In this document: piece by piece, positions 16,378-23,459 of the stretch
Position numbering within the stretch: the stretch's first letter is position 1
How the letters are laid out: every line of letters begins with the position of its first letter
Source of the DNA: Thaumarchaeota archaeon casp-thauma3
GTDB lineage: Archaea; Thermoproteota; Nitrososphaeria; Nitrososphaerales; Nitrosopumilaceae
NCBI GenBank assembly: GCA_001510275.1
Contig: LFEY01000031.1
Coordinates: 1-43,700 of the forward strand
Direction of reading: 5' to 3'
Length of the DNA stretch: 43,700 bases
Notes under the pieces: generated by a model
Database searches by the model: none
What the model was told of the DNA's origin: nothing
Seen by the model: the letters and a program-made list of their open reading frames with translations, nothing else
Program-made: the position numbers and the translations under genes

Positions 16378-16782
16378 TTGGAAGAAAAATCGGTAAAATT
16401 ATTTTCTGAAAAAAATCTTGTTTTTATTGCAACAATCATGAAAGATGGTTCTCCTCAAGTATCTCCTGTTTGGGCAAACTATGAAGATGGATATGTCTTG
16501 GTAAATACTGCTGAGGGGAGAATAAAACACAAAAATGTTTTACGTGATCCTCGTGTTGCGGTATCTGTTGTATCAAAAGATAACCCGCTTGATATGACTA
16601 CAATTCGTGGAACTGTTGAAGAATTGATTCCAGACTATGAATACAAACATGCAGACAAACTTACACAACAATACATGGGACGTGAACACTATCCATTCAA
16701 ACGTGATGATGAAAAAAGAGTGATTCTAAAAATCAAACCAAACAAAGTTTTTGTTTTGCCTGAATTAAAGTTCAATGACTAG
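16378..16782 (+). CDS. PPOX-class (F420/FMN) flavin-dependent oxidoreductase
   Basis: A 134-aa split-barrel protein. The opening LFSEKNLVFIATIMKDGSPQVSPVWANYEDGYVLVNTAEGRIKHKNVLRDPRVAVSVV is the standard pattern of pyridoxamine-phosphate-oxidase-like F420- or FMN-dependent enzymes (residues 7-64). TTIRGTVEEL and a terminal KPNKVFVLPEL follow. Substrate unknown; F420 use is plausible in this phylum. TTG start. A palindromic element begins 10 bases after its stop. Confidence 0.8.
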   Translation: MEEKSVKLFSEKNLVFIATIMKDGSPQVSPVWANYEDGYVLVNTAEGRIKHKNVLRDPRVAVSVVSKDNPLDMTTIRGTVEELIPDYEYKHADKLTQQYMGREHYPFKRDDEKRVILKIKPNKVFVLPELKFND

Positions 16783-16791
16783 TAATTTAGA

Positions 16792-16819
16792 ATGTTTCTA
16801 AATTCGAGTTTAGAAACAT
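16792..16819. repeat. Palindromic element, copy A
   Basis: ATGTTTCTAAA (16792-16802), loop TTCGAG (16803-16808), and the exact reverse complement TTTAGAAACAT (16809-16819): an 11-bp perfect stem. It lies between the convergent PPOX and H1-like genes, 10 and 46 bases from their stops. The same core recurs at 19002, 19641 and 19713. Confidence 0.85.
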
Positions 16820-16864
16820 GTTGAATTGGAAATAAAAAAAATAGAAAAAAGTAAGTAAGACAGT

Positions 16865-17137
16865 TTATCGTTTACGTTTAGCTGCCTTTCTTTTTGGAGC
16901 TGCTTTACGTTTAGCTGCTTTACGTTTAGCTGCTTTACGTTTTGGAGCTGCTTTACGTTTAGCTGCTTTACGTTTTGGTGCTGCTTTTCTAGTTGCTGCT
17001 CCTCTACGTGCTGCTGCTTTTCTCTTTCGAGATGCTGCTGCTTTTGCCTGAGCTGCTGCTTTTGCTGCTGCATTTCTCTTTCGAGTACGTGCTGCTTTTC
17101 TAGCTGCTTCTGCTCGTTTGGCTTTGGATATTGCCAT
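16865..17137 (-). CDS. Histone-H1-like Lys/Ala/Arg-rich protein, 90 aa
   Basis: After MAISKAKRAEAARKAARTRKR the protein is almost only Ala, Lys and Arg with some Pro. Residues about 52-90 are a tandem array of KRKAA and KRKAAP units. Such tails bind DNA non-specifically, as in eukaryotic H1 and bacterial HctB/AlgP-like proteins, so a nucleoid role is likely (inference). The DNA is also repetitive, with 15- and 18-base units of the type gctgctttacgttta, so length may vary between strains. A TATA-like box and one GTTAAC site lie upstream (17160-17180). The opposite frame is open only as a shadow. Confidence 0.75.
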   Translation of the reverse strand: MAISKAKRAEAARKAARTRKRNAAAKAAAQAKAAASRKRKAAARRGAATRKAAPKRKAAKRKAAPKRKAAKRKAAKRKAAPKRKAAKRKR

Positions 17138-17239
17138 GACTTTTTTTCAAAACTTATGTGAGTTATATGGTTAACGTCACACATAACTACGCTAACTATA
17201 GAAAAATTTGACAATTTTTTTGATTTTAAAAAAATGCGA

Positions 17240-17725
17240 TCAACAATTTGTTATACAAATAACAGCTGTATCTGCAGTTGCTTGTTCTTTTTGTGGTCTT
17301 ATAATTATCTTGTATTGTTTTTCTTCATCAAATGGAATATCAAATTGTGTAGTTCGCTCAATTGGTTTGTTTGGTTCTAACACTTCCATAAGTAAGTCTT
17401 TAGAAGAAAATTTACCATAAACTGCCTCATGTTTTTGCTCTTTTTCATCAATAATGTAGAATTGTCCTCCTGAAAGTAGTGTTTTTTCATTACTGATGTT
17501 TTTTGCAGTAATTCCAATCTTTACAAACATGTTTTCAGGTATCGTTTCTTTATTTCCATCATGAGTTCCGTCAAATGTAATGACATATTCTACTGGACCA
17601 ACGATAATTACCTCTCCTGCTACTGATGTGATGTAATTTGTTTGGTATTGTGTATACGTGTACATCCCAGCTATCATTGTAGCTATTATTACTCCTACTA
17701 CAATTACAAGACCCATCTGTCCCAT
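17240..17725 (-). CDS. Membrane-anchored extracellular beta-sandwich protein, 161 aa
   Basis: Residues about 5-25 form a hydrophobic anchor (GLVIVVGVIIATMIAGMYTY). The remainder is outside the membrane and reads as a beta-sandwich: VKIGITAKNISNEKTLLSGGQFYIIDEKEQKHEA resembles DUF4352-type (telokin-like) domains, where a conserved N-stretch precedes an extended strand. It ends in ICITNC, so one or two cysteines could form a disulfide. Exact family not certain. Monocistronic. Confidence 0.6.
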   Translation of the reverse strand: MGQMGLVIVVGVIIATMIAGMYTYTQYQTNYITSVAGEVIIVGPVEYVITFDGTHDGNKETIPENMFVKIGITAKNISNEKTLLSGGQFYIIDEKEQKHEAVYGKFSSKDLLMEVLEPNKPIERTTQFDIPFDEEKQYKIIIRPQKEQATADTAVICITNC

Positions 17726-17785
17726 GAGAACACTGAATTATTTTGGTATATAGTTGAAACCAATTTTTAGAAAAAAAATCCAGAT

Positions 17786-17941
17786 CTAGTGCAACAAATG
17801 GCACAAGGGGGCAAGATAGATCTGAATTCTAATACTATTATCACATAGAATAACATAAAATCCGCGGAAATTTGGCTTAAAACTCCCTACCATTTTGGAA
17901 AAATATTGGCGATTAGTAGGTAAATCCAGTATTTTCTGCAC
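17786..17941 (-). other. Open frame of 51 codons, doubtful
   Basis: A GTG-started frame runs from 17941 to the stop at 17786. Its translation is rich in aromatic and rare residues (CHLLH end) and no promoter is seen, so it is recorded only to document this gap. The same stretch holds short inverted repeats (agatct at both ends of 17782-17822 and TCCGCGGA near 17873). Confidence 0.15.
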
Positions 17942-17952
17942 TAGTTATCTAC

Positions 17953-18042
17953 CTAAATGTACATTTCCGGTTCATTGTCTTTGCTCTTTTTGATCTTTTT
18001 AGGGGGTTTAACTTTCACTCCTAACAATAAAACATTGTACAT
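17953..18042 (-). CDS. 29-aa lysine-rich microprotein (candidate)
   Basis: ATG 18042 to TAG 17953-17955. A short hydrophobic start (YNVLLLGV) leads into VKPPKKIKKSKDNEPEMY. A TATA box on this strand (gatataaaa, 18078-18086) would start transcription near 18055-18060, just before the ATG. The composition looks like a real basic peptide. The same DNA read on the other strand forms a tRNA-like fold, so only one of the two readings may be functional. Confidence 0.4.
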   Translation of the reverse strand: MYNVLLLGVKVKPPKKIKKSKDNEPEMYI

Positions 18043-18119
18043 GTTTTGGTGGGAGAGCTTGGTGGTTTAGTGGTTGCATTTTATATCTAGGCACTAGTGT
18101 TCAACCCCCCATCAAAACA
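18042..18119 (+). ncRNA. tRNA-like structured element
   Basis: A 12-bp stem, 18042-18053 with 18108-18119 (one G-U), closes a 54-base interior. That interior resembles a tRNA D-arm (GGTGGTTTAGTGGTTGC, 18061-18077) and a T-loop entry (GTTCAACC). No proper anticodon stem or T-stem can be drawn, so it is not a working tRNA. The C6 run can also pair with GGGGG-TTTAAC at 18001 or GGGGGG-TTTAAC at 18167. Confidence 0.3.
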
Positions 18120-18142
18120 CATGATTTTGAAAAAATGATACG

Positions 18143-18188
18143 ATGCCTAAATGAACTAAATTTCAAGGGGGGTTTAACGTCTAGGCAT
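18143..18188. repeat. Hairpin with perfect 7-bp stem
   Basis: ATGCCTA (18143-18149) pairs with TAGGCAT (18182-18188). The 32-base loop contains GGGGGG, which could pair with CCCCCC at 18105-18110, so the two structures may interact. It is followed by an A/T-rich stretch. Confidence 0.35.
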
Positions 18189-18274
18189 GACTTTAAAAAA
18201 TTAATAATTTTAGTGAATTTTTTAACTTTGGAAAAAATGTGATAAAATCATCACTAAAATAACAAACTTGAAAA

Positions 18275-18427
18275 TTATTCTCTTTCTAGTCTGATGGTGA
18301 TTTTACCTTTTTTGGCAGTATTTACCACTTTGAGAGCTTTTGCCATCACTCCCATTCCAAACCTTGATAGTTGTACTGAAGAAATAGTTAACTCTCTTGG
18401 TTTTGATTTTGATGTTTTACTTTTCAT
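18275..18427 (-). CDS. 50-aa basic small protein
   Basis: ATG 18427 to TAA. It has a basic N-terminus (MKSKTSKSKPRE), a central hydrophobic helix with methionines (SRFGMGVMAKALKVVNTAKK), and a charged end (KITIRLERE). It is clearly protein-like but of unknown family; nucleic-acid binding would suit the charge. It lies 60 bases after the 154-aa gene on the same strand and could share its transcript. Confidence 0.6.
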   Translation of the reverse strand: MKSKTSKSKPRELTISSVQLSRFGMGVMAKALKVVNTAKKGKITIRLERE

Positions 18428-18487
18428 AATTTATGATGGTGTATTTTGGATATAAGGCCAACGTAGAACTGATAAATCGTCTATTTC

Positions 18488-18937
18488 TTAGAATGTCTTC
18501 ATCAAAAATCTTGCAGTTTTTTCATGCATTTCTGCTACTCTATCCATTGCATCAAAAACTGTTTGCTGGTTGATATTTTCTTTATCATCTAACACAACAT
18601 ACACTATAATTTTTTGCTTTCCATCTTCAGTAATAATTTTGTTAATGGCATAAATTGAATTACAAAAATCAGCTACTTTATTTTCAAATATTTCTTTTTC
18701 ATCATTATTAAATCCCAAATACCTTGCAATCTGGTTGTTTTTCATTACTACTTTGGCCCCTATCACTAAGATTCCTGGCTGTGCTTTTGGTTCAAATATT
18801 TCCTCAGGAATACCATATTGACCTGCATGTTTTACCATGATTTGAAAAGCGTTTTCAGGATTTTTTGTTTCTTCAAAAGATAAACCTTCATGTATTAACC
18901 ATCTTTCAATATTATCTCGCATTTTAGATGCACTCAT
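18488..18937 (-). CDS. DUF2299-like protein, about 149 aa
   Basis: A soluble protein resembling the archaeal DUF2299 family (tentative, from memory of the pattern): RDNIERWLIHEGLSFEE at the start, a central NPENAFQIMVKHAGQYG strand-turn, and a long C-terminal helical half with VYVVLDDKENINQQTVFDAMDRVAEMHEKTARFLMKTF. The frame is open to an ATG at 18952, but a TATA box (catata, 18960-18966) sits 25 bases before the ATG at 18937. That start (MSASKMRDN) is preferred and implies a leaderless mRNA. Function unknown. Confidence 0.6.
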   Translation of the reverse strand: MSASKMRDNIERWLIHEGLSFEETKNPENAFQIMVKHAGQYGIPEEIFEPKAQPGILVIGAKVVMKNNQIARYLGFNNDEKEIFENKVADFCNSIYAINKIITEDGKQKIIVYVVLDDKENINQQTVFDAMDRVAEMHEKTARFLMKTF

Positions 18938-19001
18938 GATAAAATGTCTCAAACAAGTCCTATATGACTCTAAATTCGAATGATTACATCTCTAAATTTA
19001 C

Positions 19002-19031
19002 AATATTTCTAAATTCGAGTTTAGAAATATT
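19002..19031. repeat. Palindromic element, copy B
   Basis: AATATTTCTAAA (19002-19013), loop TTCGAG, TTTAGAAATATT (19020-19031): a perfect 12-bp stem. It lies 33 bases after the stop of the leftward two-helix membrane protein and 65 bases before the DUF2299-like start. A half copy (ctctaaattcga) occurs at 18968-18979. Confidence 0.85.
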
Positions 19032-19063
19032 AAAAATCCATACCTAGAATCACATAGAAAATA

Positions 19064-19291
19064 CTATGTGTTTACATTAAAGCCAGAATCTATTCCTGGA
19101 ATTAGTGGACCAACTACAATATTGAAAATTATTCCAATTATCATTAATACAAGCCCCAAATACAAACAATTTTTTGCTTTATGTGGATCATCATGGCGTA
19201 ACATAAAGAACGCAATAATTCCACCAATAACTCCTAGGAATATTGGCAACAAAAACCATGCATTACTTCTTTGTTTTTCTGGATATGACAT
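19064..19291 (-). CDS. Two-helix membrane protein, 75 aa
   Basis: A small integral membrane protein with two transmembrane helices: WFLLPIFLGVIGGIIAFFML (about residues 12-31) and CLYLGLVLMIIGIIFNIVVGPLI (about 42-64). They are separated by RHDDPHKAKN, the loop typical of a widespread archaeal SHOCT-less family of small proteins. The polar MSYPEKQRSN start and DSGFNVNT end are short. Function unknown. It follows the 94-aa zinc protein by 12 bases and is probably co-transcribed. Confidence 0.65.
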   Translation of the reverse strand: MSYPEKQRSNAWFLLPIFLGVIGGIIAFFMLRHDDPHKAKNCLYLGLVLMIIGIIFNIVVGPLIPGIDSGFNVNT

Positions 19292-19303
19292 AATTCTTCG
19301 TAA

Positions 19304-19588
19304 TTATTTTGTAGTTGATGTTTTTTTCTGTATCTGTGTAATTTCTATCTCTACTGTTTCTAATGGATCTTTGACTTGGTTACGTCTAATTGAGAACATT
19401 TTTGGTTTTTCAAAGTCATCAGTACAATCAGGGCATGCATAAACTAGTACTCTATGTTCATTTGGAGCCTTTGGATTAGATAATCGGGGGTAATACACCA
19501 GTCTTGCACTACAATCAACACAATATCTATTGGTCCTTCTAGTTCTAACCAATGTAAACCTCCTGCATTCTTCTAGATATGCGATCAT
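19304..19588 (-). CDS. Zinc-ribbon protein, 94 aa
   Basis: Cysteine pairs CVDC (about residue 23-26) and CPDC (about 52-55) form a zinc ribbon around a beta-rich core (RLVYYPRLSNPKAPNEHRVLVYA). A basic N-terminal helix (ECRRFTLVRTRRTNR) suggests contact with nucleic acid. The C-terminus is charged and Thr/Lys-rich. It is the first gene of a two-gene leftward unit. A copy of the palindromic element lies 53 bases upstream of its start. Confidence 0.6.
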   Translation of the reverse strand: MIAYLEECRRFTLVRTRRTNRYCVDCSARLVYYPRLSNPKAPNEHRVLVYACPDCTDDFEKPKMFSIRRNQVKDPLETVEIEITQIQKKTSTTK

Positions 19589-19640
19589 CTATTAGATCTA
19601 GGTTGTCTAATAGAGTAAACTAATTACTATCAACCGATCA

Positions 19641-19668
19641 ATATTTCTAAATTCGAGTTTAGAAATAT
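19641..19668. repeat. Palindromic element, copy C
   Basis: ATATTTCTAAA (19641-19651), loop TTCGAG, TTTAGAAATAT (19658-19668): a perfect 11-bp stem, 45 bases from copy D. It lies between the tRNA-Asn gene and the zinc-ribbon gene, both leftward. Confidence 0.85.
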
Positions 19669-19712
19669 AATTAATATTGCCTATGCTTTGTATGCATATG
19701 TTGAAAACTAAT

Positions 19713-19736
19713 GTTTCAAAATTCGAGTTTAGAAAT
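19713..19736. repeat. Palindromic element, copy D (degenerate)
   Basis: GTTTCAAAA (19713-19721), loop TTCGAG (19722-19727), TTTAGAAAT (19728-19736). One mismatch in the left arm breaks the symmetry. It begins 4 bases after the encoded CCA end of tRNA-Asn (leftward), which fits a role at the 3' end of that transcript. Confidence 0.7.
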
Positions 19737-19742
19737 AAATGG

Positions 19743-19816
19743 CGCCGCCCGTCAGACTTGAACTGACGACCATCCGATTAACAGTCGGACGCTCTACCAC
19801 GCTGAGCTAGGGCGGC
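19743..19816 (-). tRNA. tRNA-Asn (GTT)
   Basis: A complete 74-nt cloverleaf on the minus strand. The acceptor GCCGCCC pairs with GGGCGGC, the D-arm is GCTC/GAGC, the anticodon stem TCCGA/TCGGA carries the loop CTGTTAA (anticodon GTT), and the T-arm GTCAG/CTGAC carries loop TTCAAGT. The discriminator base is G, and CCA is encoded next at 19740-19742. There is no intron. An AT-rich TATA-like box lies about 30 bases upstream. Confidence 0.97.
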
Positions 19817-19889
19817 AACATGTTTGTACCTTGGTAAAAGTGATTTAATTCTTGCTACTATTCAAATTAAACCAAAGTCAAATTCTTAG

Positions 19890-20177
19890 TCAGTTGAATT
19901 TTGAAAAAAATTCTTTGATTTCTTTTGAATGATTTTCTACTATCTCAATAATTTCTAAATGTTCATCAGCTGTAGGTTCTCTTTTATGAACAATTTGAAA
20001 TGCACTAAGTGCAGAACCCACCATTTCTCCAACAAAAAAACCACACAAAAAATCACCAATATTTGCACAATCCCATATTTCCCCAATTCTGGGAGAAGAT
20101 CCTGATGTTTTGTATAATTCTAATGTCTGTTTAATTAAATTTGTTGTTTGTTTTGTAAATTCAGGATCAAGGGTCAT
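19890..20177 (-). CDS. Unknown protein, 95 aa, at the end of the ribosomal operon
   Basis: Not recognised. It is mainly helical: an acidic N-terminus, KQTTNLIKQTLELYKTSG, then a glycine-rich hydrophobic middle (GDFLCGFFVGEMVGSALSAFQIV) that could be one membrane-touching helix, and an acidic C-terminal helix. Its ATG is 16 bases after the uL6 stop, so it is very probably the last gene of the ribosomal transcript. Its link to translation is inference from position only. Confidence 0.6.
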   Translation of the reverse strand: MTLDPEFTKQTTNLIKQTLELYKTSGSSPRIGEIWDCANIGDFLCGFFVGEMVGSALSAFQIVHKREPTADEHLEIIEIVENHSKEIKEFFSKFN

Positions 20178-20193
20178 AAGAAAAACTAGAAAT

Positions 20194-20751
20194 TTATTTT
20201 TCTATGCCTTTTTCTTTGTTGTAAATATAAATTCCATCTAGGAAAACTCTGTGGTCTTTGTTTTTTACTTTTGTTTTAAGCTCAATGTTTGCTGCAGTTT
20301 GAGTGATGTCTGTCCAAACTTCACCAGTTAGAATTATATCTTCACCTTTTGGAATTACTTTGGTGTTTCCAACTATTTTTGTAGTTCTTGCTGCACGTTC
20401 TCCTTGAAAGTTTTCAATTAAAATTTTCTTTCCTTCAACTTTTACTGTAACTGGAAAGTGTGCATACACAATTTTCATTTTAATTGTATATCCTACTATT
20501 AGACCTTCACAAATATTTCTAATAATTGATCTTGAAGTATGTAGAATTGAATAATCTTTTTTTCTAGTACCTGGTGCCTTTAAGAGAACTTTGTCTTCTG
20601 TAACCTCAATATTTACTGGAATATTGCGAAAACTCTTGAAGGTTTTACCTAATGGGCCTTCAAATTTTAACATGTGTTTATTTTGTGTAATTTTAATTCC
20701 TTCTGGAATGACTACCTCTGCTTGAAATTTTTCGACTTGCTCAGTAGACAT
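20194..20751 (-). CDS. rpl6: Ribosomal protein uL6
   Basis: A 185-aa large-subunit protein at the base of the L7/L12 stalk near the sarcin-ricin loop. It has the two related alpha/beta domains of uL6: VVIPEGIKITQNKHMLKFEGPLGK at the start and RTTKIVGNTKVIPKGEDIILTGEVWTDITQTAANIE in the second half, the archaeal/eukaryotic form. Its start overlaps the end of uS8 by 11 bases. In most archaea eL32, eL19, uL18, uS5, uL30 and uL15 follow; here they do not. Confidence 0.96.
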   Translation of the reverse strand: MSTEQVEKFQAEVVIPEGIKITQNKHMLKFEGPLGKTFKSFRNIPVNIEVTEDKVLLKAPGTRKKDYSILHTSRSIIRNICEGLIVGYTIKMKIVYAHFPVTVKVEGKKILIENFQGERAARTTKIVGNTKVIPKGEDIILTGEVWTDITQTAANIELKTKVKNKDHRVFLDGIYIYNKEKGIEK

Positions 20752-21133
20752 ATCCTATCAAAAACCCTCCAATTCCTTTCTCTACTGCTTCATGATGAGA
20801 CATTACCCCTTGATTTGTTGTAACTAGGAGCATTCCTCTATTGTATGCAGGCAAGTATTGTTGTTCCCAACTATTGTATTCATCATTTTTTACTTTGAAT
20901 CTTGGGGAAATTGCTCCACATTTTGTTATTTTTGCCATTAGTTTGATTTTGAACTTTCCGCCTCTTTTATCATCAATACGTTCAAACTCTCCAACGTACC
21001 CATCTTTTTGAAGTGTCTTTAAAACTTCACCAGCTAATTTTGAAGTTGGTAAAATTACACAACCACTTCTTCTTCTTGCTTCATTATTATATAATGTGAC
21101 AAATAGATTTGCTAAAATGTTAGTTGCTGGCAT
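20741..21133 (-). CDS. rps8: Ribosomal protein uS8
   Basis: A 130-aa small-subunit protein that binds the central domain of 16S rRNA. Recognised by ILANLFVTLYNNEARRRSGCVILPTSKLAGEVLKTLQKDGYV at the start, GAISPRFKVK in the middle and the uS8 end LLVTTNQGVMSHHEAVEKGIGGFLIGYVY. ATG just after uS14; 4 bases separate the two genes. Confidence 0.96.
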   Translation of the reverse strand: MPATNILANLFVTLYNNEARRRSGCVILPTSKLAGEVLKTLQKDGYVGEFERIDDKRGGKFKIKLMAKITKCGAISPRFKVKNDEYNSWEQQYLPAYNRGMLLVTTNQGVMSHHEAVEKGIGGFLIGYVY

Positions 21134-21137
21134 AATA

Positions 21138-21317
21138 TCACCTATTTTTCCTAAATCCTAGAGATACCGCCACTTCTCTGAAACATCGTCTACATAGCAT
21201 TAAATCATATTTCTGAATAACTGCTGTATAATCTCCACATCTTTTACACCATCTTGAACCTCTACCAAAATCATGTTTCTTTCTTCCAGTAAATTCGTAT
21301 GATCTATCTTTTGGCAT
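21138..21317 (-). CDS. rps14: Ribosomal protein uS14 (zinc-binding form)
   Basis: A 59-aa protein from ATG 21317 to TGA 21138-21140. The four zinc ligands are Cys24, Cys27, Cys42 and Cys45 (RWCKRCGDY and LCRRCFREVA). It begins MPKDRSYEFTGRKKHDFGRG and ends LGFRKNR, the typical archaeal/eukaryotic S29-like form. Its ATG shares one base with the uL5 stop (TAATG), so translation is coupled. Confidence 0.96.
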   Translation of the reverse strand: MPKDRSYEFTGRKKHDFGRGSRWCKRCGDYTAVIQKYDLMLCRRCFREVAVSLGFRKNR

Positions 21318-21838
21318 TATTCTACCGTCACTCCAAACTCTTTTACTAGATAATCCTTTGCTTCTTGACTTGTAATGATATGGGATTTTCCAACACTTGC
21401 TTTGTGTTTGCTTCTTTTTCTTATAGAATAACCTGGTCTAGTTAATGCAATTGAAATTCCAAGACCTAAAATTCCAATTTGTGGTTCATATTTTACACCT
21501 GGAATGTCTATGTGTTCATTAATTCCAAATGAATAATTTCCAAAATTATCAAATGATTTTTCCTTAACAATATCCCCTTTTGCTTCTAATAGTCTTTTTA
21601 GTAATGCGGTAGCATCATTGCCACGAACTGTTACTGACACTCCTATTGGTTCTCCTTTTCTAATTCCCCAATCTCTTTGTGTTTCTTTTGCATTACGTGA
21701 ACATGGTTTTTTTCCTGAAATTTGATTAAGTGCTTTTTTTGCAGTATCAATTACATCTCCTGATTTACCTACTCCCATGTTTAGCACCACTTTTTCTAAT
21801 GAAATTTGTTTCATTTTGGATTCTGTTATTTGAGACAT
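21317..21838 (-). CDS. rpl5: Ribosomal protein uL5
   Basis: A 173-aa protein that binds 5S rRNA in the central protuberance. Landmarks: ISLEKVVLNMGVGKSGD (residues 12-28), KPCSRNAKETQRDWGIRKGEPIGVSVTVRG, and FGINEHIDIPGVKYEPQIGILGLGISIALTRPGYSIRKRSK. It starts 4 bases after eS4. Confidence 0.96.
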   Translation of the reverse strand: MSQITESKMKQISLEKVVLNMGVGKSGDVIDTAKKALNQISGKKPCSRNAKETQRDWGIRKGEPIGVSVTVRGNDATALLKRLLEAKGDIVKEKSFDNFGNYSFGINEHIDIPGVKYEPQIGILGLGISIALTRPGYSIRKRSKHKASVGKSHIITSQEAKDYLVKEFGVTVE

Positions 21839-21842
21839 ATGA

Positions 21843-22559
21843 TCACTTTAGTTGAATTACTGGCTCCTCTTTTCCTATTGCCATTACGATGTCAGCTGGA
21901 ATCTCAATTTTTCTATCACCTAAAATAAGAACTACTCTTTTTGGAAGAATGAATGTTCCTTCTTCTATAGTTTCAATCTTACCTATTTGCCCTGTATTAA
22001 TTCCATGTGTTACCAAACATTGGCAACCTGCTTCTAATTTTATTATTTCAAGAATTTTTTGATCTGGGGTTTGCATCAAACAAGTATCTCCGACATTAAC
22101 TTTAGTATCTGAAATTATTGAACGTCCATCATGGAATCCTATTTGCATTTTCCCTTTACTAATTGTAGTTTTACTAACTACTCTAACAAGTTTTTTTGAT
22201 TTCTCTGATTCGTTAATCTTAATTGGTTTTAGTAATTTTTCTTCTGATGGAACTAGACGATACACATCTGGAACATTTTCTAATTCCACTACATCCATTA
22301 ACCCAATTGCATGGTGAAGTGATTTTCTTACAACTCCGTCAATTTTTACTTTGCCTGAATAGATTGAAGTTTTTGCTTCTCTTAGAGTTGTAACAATTTT
22401 TAGTGTATCTCTTAGAAATACTGCAGTAGGTATAGCATAGTCTTTTTTATGTGGGCCTGGTCTTACTGTAATTACAAATCTCTTACTCTTTCTGGCAATC
22501 CCCCAAAACTGTGGGGCCATTTGACGTTTGAGTTTTTTACTTCCTGAAATGCTTACCAT
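21843..22559 (-). CDS. rps4e: Ribosomal protein eS4
   Basis: A 238-aa small-subunit protein found only in archaea and eukaryotes. It has SGSKKLKRQMAPQFWGIARKSKRFVITVRPGPHKKDYAIPTAVFLRDTLK at the start, an S4-type RNA-binding stretch (SGKVKIDGVVRKSLHHAIGLMDVV) and a C-terminal KOW-like part (QCLVTHGINTGQIGKIETIEEGTF). ATG shares one base with the uL24 stop. Confidence 0.96.
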   Translation of the reverse strand: MVSISGSKKLKRQMAPQFWGIARKSKRFVITVRPGPHKKDYAIPTAVFLRDTLKIVTTLREAKTSIYSGKVKIDGVVRKSLHHAIGLMDVVELENVPDVYRLVPSEEKLLKPIKINESEKSKKLVRVVSKTTISKGKMQIGFHDGRSIISDTKVNVGDTCLMQTPDQKILEIIKLEAGCQCLVTHGINTGQIGKIETIEEGTFILPKRVVLILGDRKIEIPADIVMAIGKEEPVIQLK

Positions 22560-23032
22560 TAATTTTCATCTTCCTTTTTTTGAACTTTATCTACCTCTTT
22601 TGTTTCTTTAGGGGTTTTTTTGACTACTGTAGGTGTTTTTTTGACTTCCTCTTCTTTTATGGGTGTTTTAGGCTGTTTTTTTGGATCTTTACCTTCGAGT
22701 TTTGCCATTCTCCATTTATCGCCAGAATTGAGTGAAGTGACTAGAAGATTTGAAGTGTGAATGTACACATCAAATTTGTCCCCTTTTGTTTTTTCTTTCT
22801 TTATTCCTTCAATAGCTACACTATTTTTTTGTGTAGATATTTTTGAAATTTTACCATCAACTCCTTTGAATTCTCCTCTAACAATTGTTACATTATCTCC
22901 TTCAATAACACGAACACTTTTCTTTCCATATTTTTTGTGTAGGTCTTTTGATAATGCACTTCCAAGTTGTTTACTTTTTGTTTGGAAAGTTGCCTGATAA
23001 ATCATTTTGTTGCGCATTTTAGTTGGTTTCAT
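22559..23032 (-). CDS. rpl24: Ribosomal protein uL24 with long charged tail
   Basis: A 157-aa protein that starts assembly of the large subunit. The core (residues about 1-110) has the KOW motif [25 protein letters not shown] and [11 protein letters not shown]. About 45 further residues form a low-complexity Lys/Glu/Thr/Pro tail ([20 protein letters not shown]) not found in most archaeal uL24. Tails of this type are common in this phylum and may wrap rRNA or the ribosome surface. The start could also be the second ATG (residue 6). Confidence 0.94.
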   Translation of the reverse strand: MKPTKMRNKMIYQATFQTKSKQLGSALSKDLHKKYGKKSVRVIEGDNVTIVRGEFKGVDGKISKISTQKNSVAIEGIKKEKTKGDKFDVYIHTSNLLVTSLNSGDKWRMAKLEGKDPKKQPKTPIKEEEVKKTPTVVKKTPKETKEVDKVQKKEDEN

Positions 23033-23036
23033 TTTC

Positions 23037-23459
23037 TTATATCACCATTGATGCCAAGTTAGCTACTCTTGGCCATTTTTCTGAAGCTTCTGCTGCAACT
23101 GGTCCTTTGATATCTGTTCCTTTTGTTTCTCCTTCTGGTGTAATTAGAACTGCTGCATTATCTTCAAAACAAACTCTAACACCGTTTAATCTATGAATTG
23201 CATATTTTTGTCTAACAATTACTGCACCATGTACTTGTTTTCTTAACTCTGCTGGTCCTTTCTTTACTACAACATTACAAAAATCTCCTACAGATGCTGA
23301 TGGAAGTCTTGATGATCTAGTTTTATGTCTTGGAACATTGATTATCTCTAAAATTTTAGCACCAGAATTATCTGCACATACAATTTGTGCACCAACTGGA
23401 AGTACTTTAGTAACATATGGGCGGAATTCTTCTACTCCTTTACCTGCTTGTTTTGCCAT
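23037..23459 (-). CDS. rpl14: Ribosomal protein uL14
   Basis: A 140-aa protein at the subunit interface. The signature [67 protein letters not shown] is present (residues 16-82), and the end reads [23 protein letters not shown]. The start overlaps the uS17 stop by one base. Confidence 0.96.
   Translation of the reverse strand: MAKQAGKGVEEFRPYVTKVLPVGAQIVCADNSGAKILEIINVPRHKTRSSRLPSASVGDFCNVVVKKGPAELRKQVHGAVIVRQKYAIHRLNGVRVCFEDNAAVLITPEGETKGTDIKGPVAAEASEKWPRVANLASMVI

Noticed and set aside
16865-17000. CRISPR-like repeat array
   Set aside because: The repeats are coding KRKAA units without unique spacers; no cas genes occur in the window.
16810-17214. 134-codon frame overlapping the H1-like gene
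   Set aside because: It is a Gln/Lys-rich shadow created by the repeat units of the H1-like gene in another frame.
17786-17941. 51-codon GTG frame as a gene
   Set aside because: Unusual composition, no promoter and rival inverted repeats; listed only as a doubtful frame.
17726-18190. RNase P RNA or SRP RNA
   Set aside because: No conserved RNase P core motifs or SRP helix 8 sequence could be found, and the region is too short.
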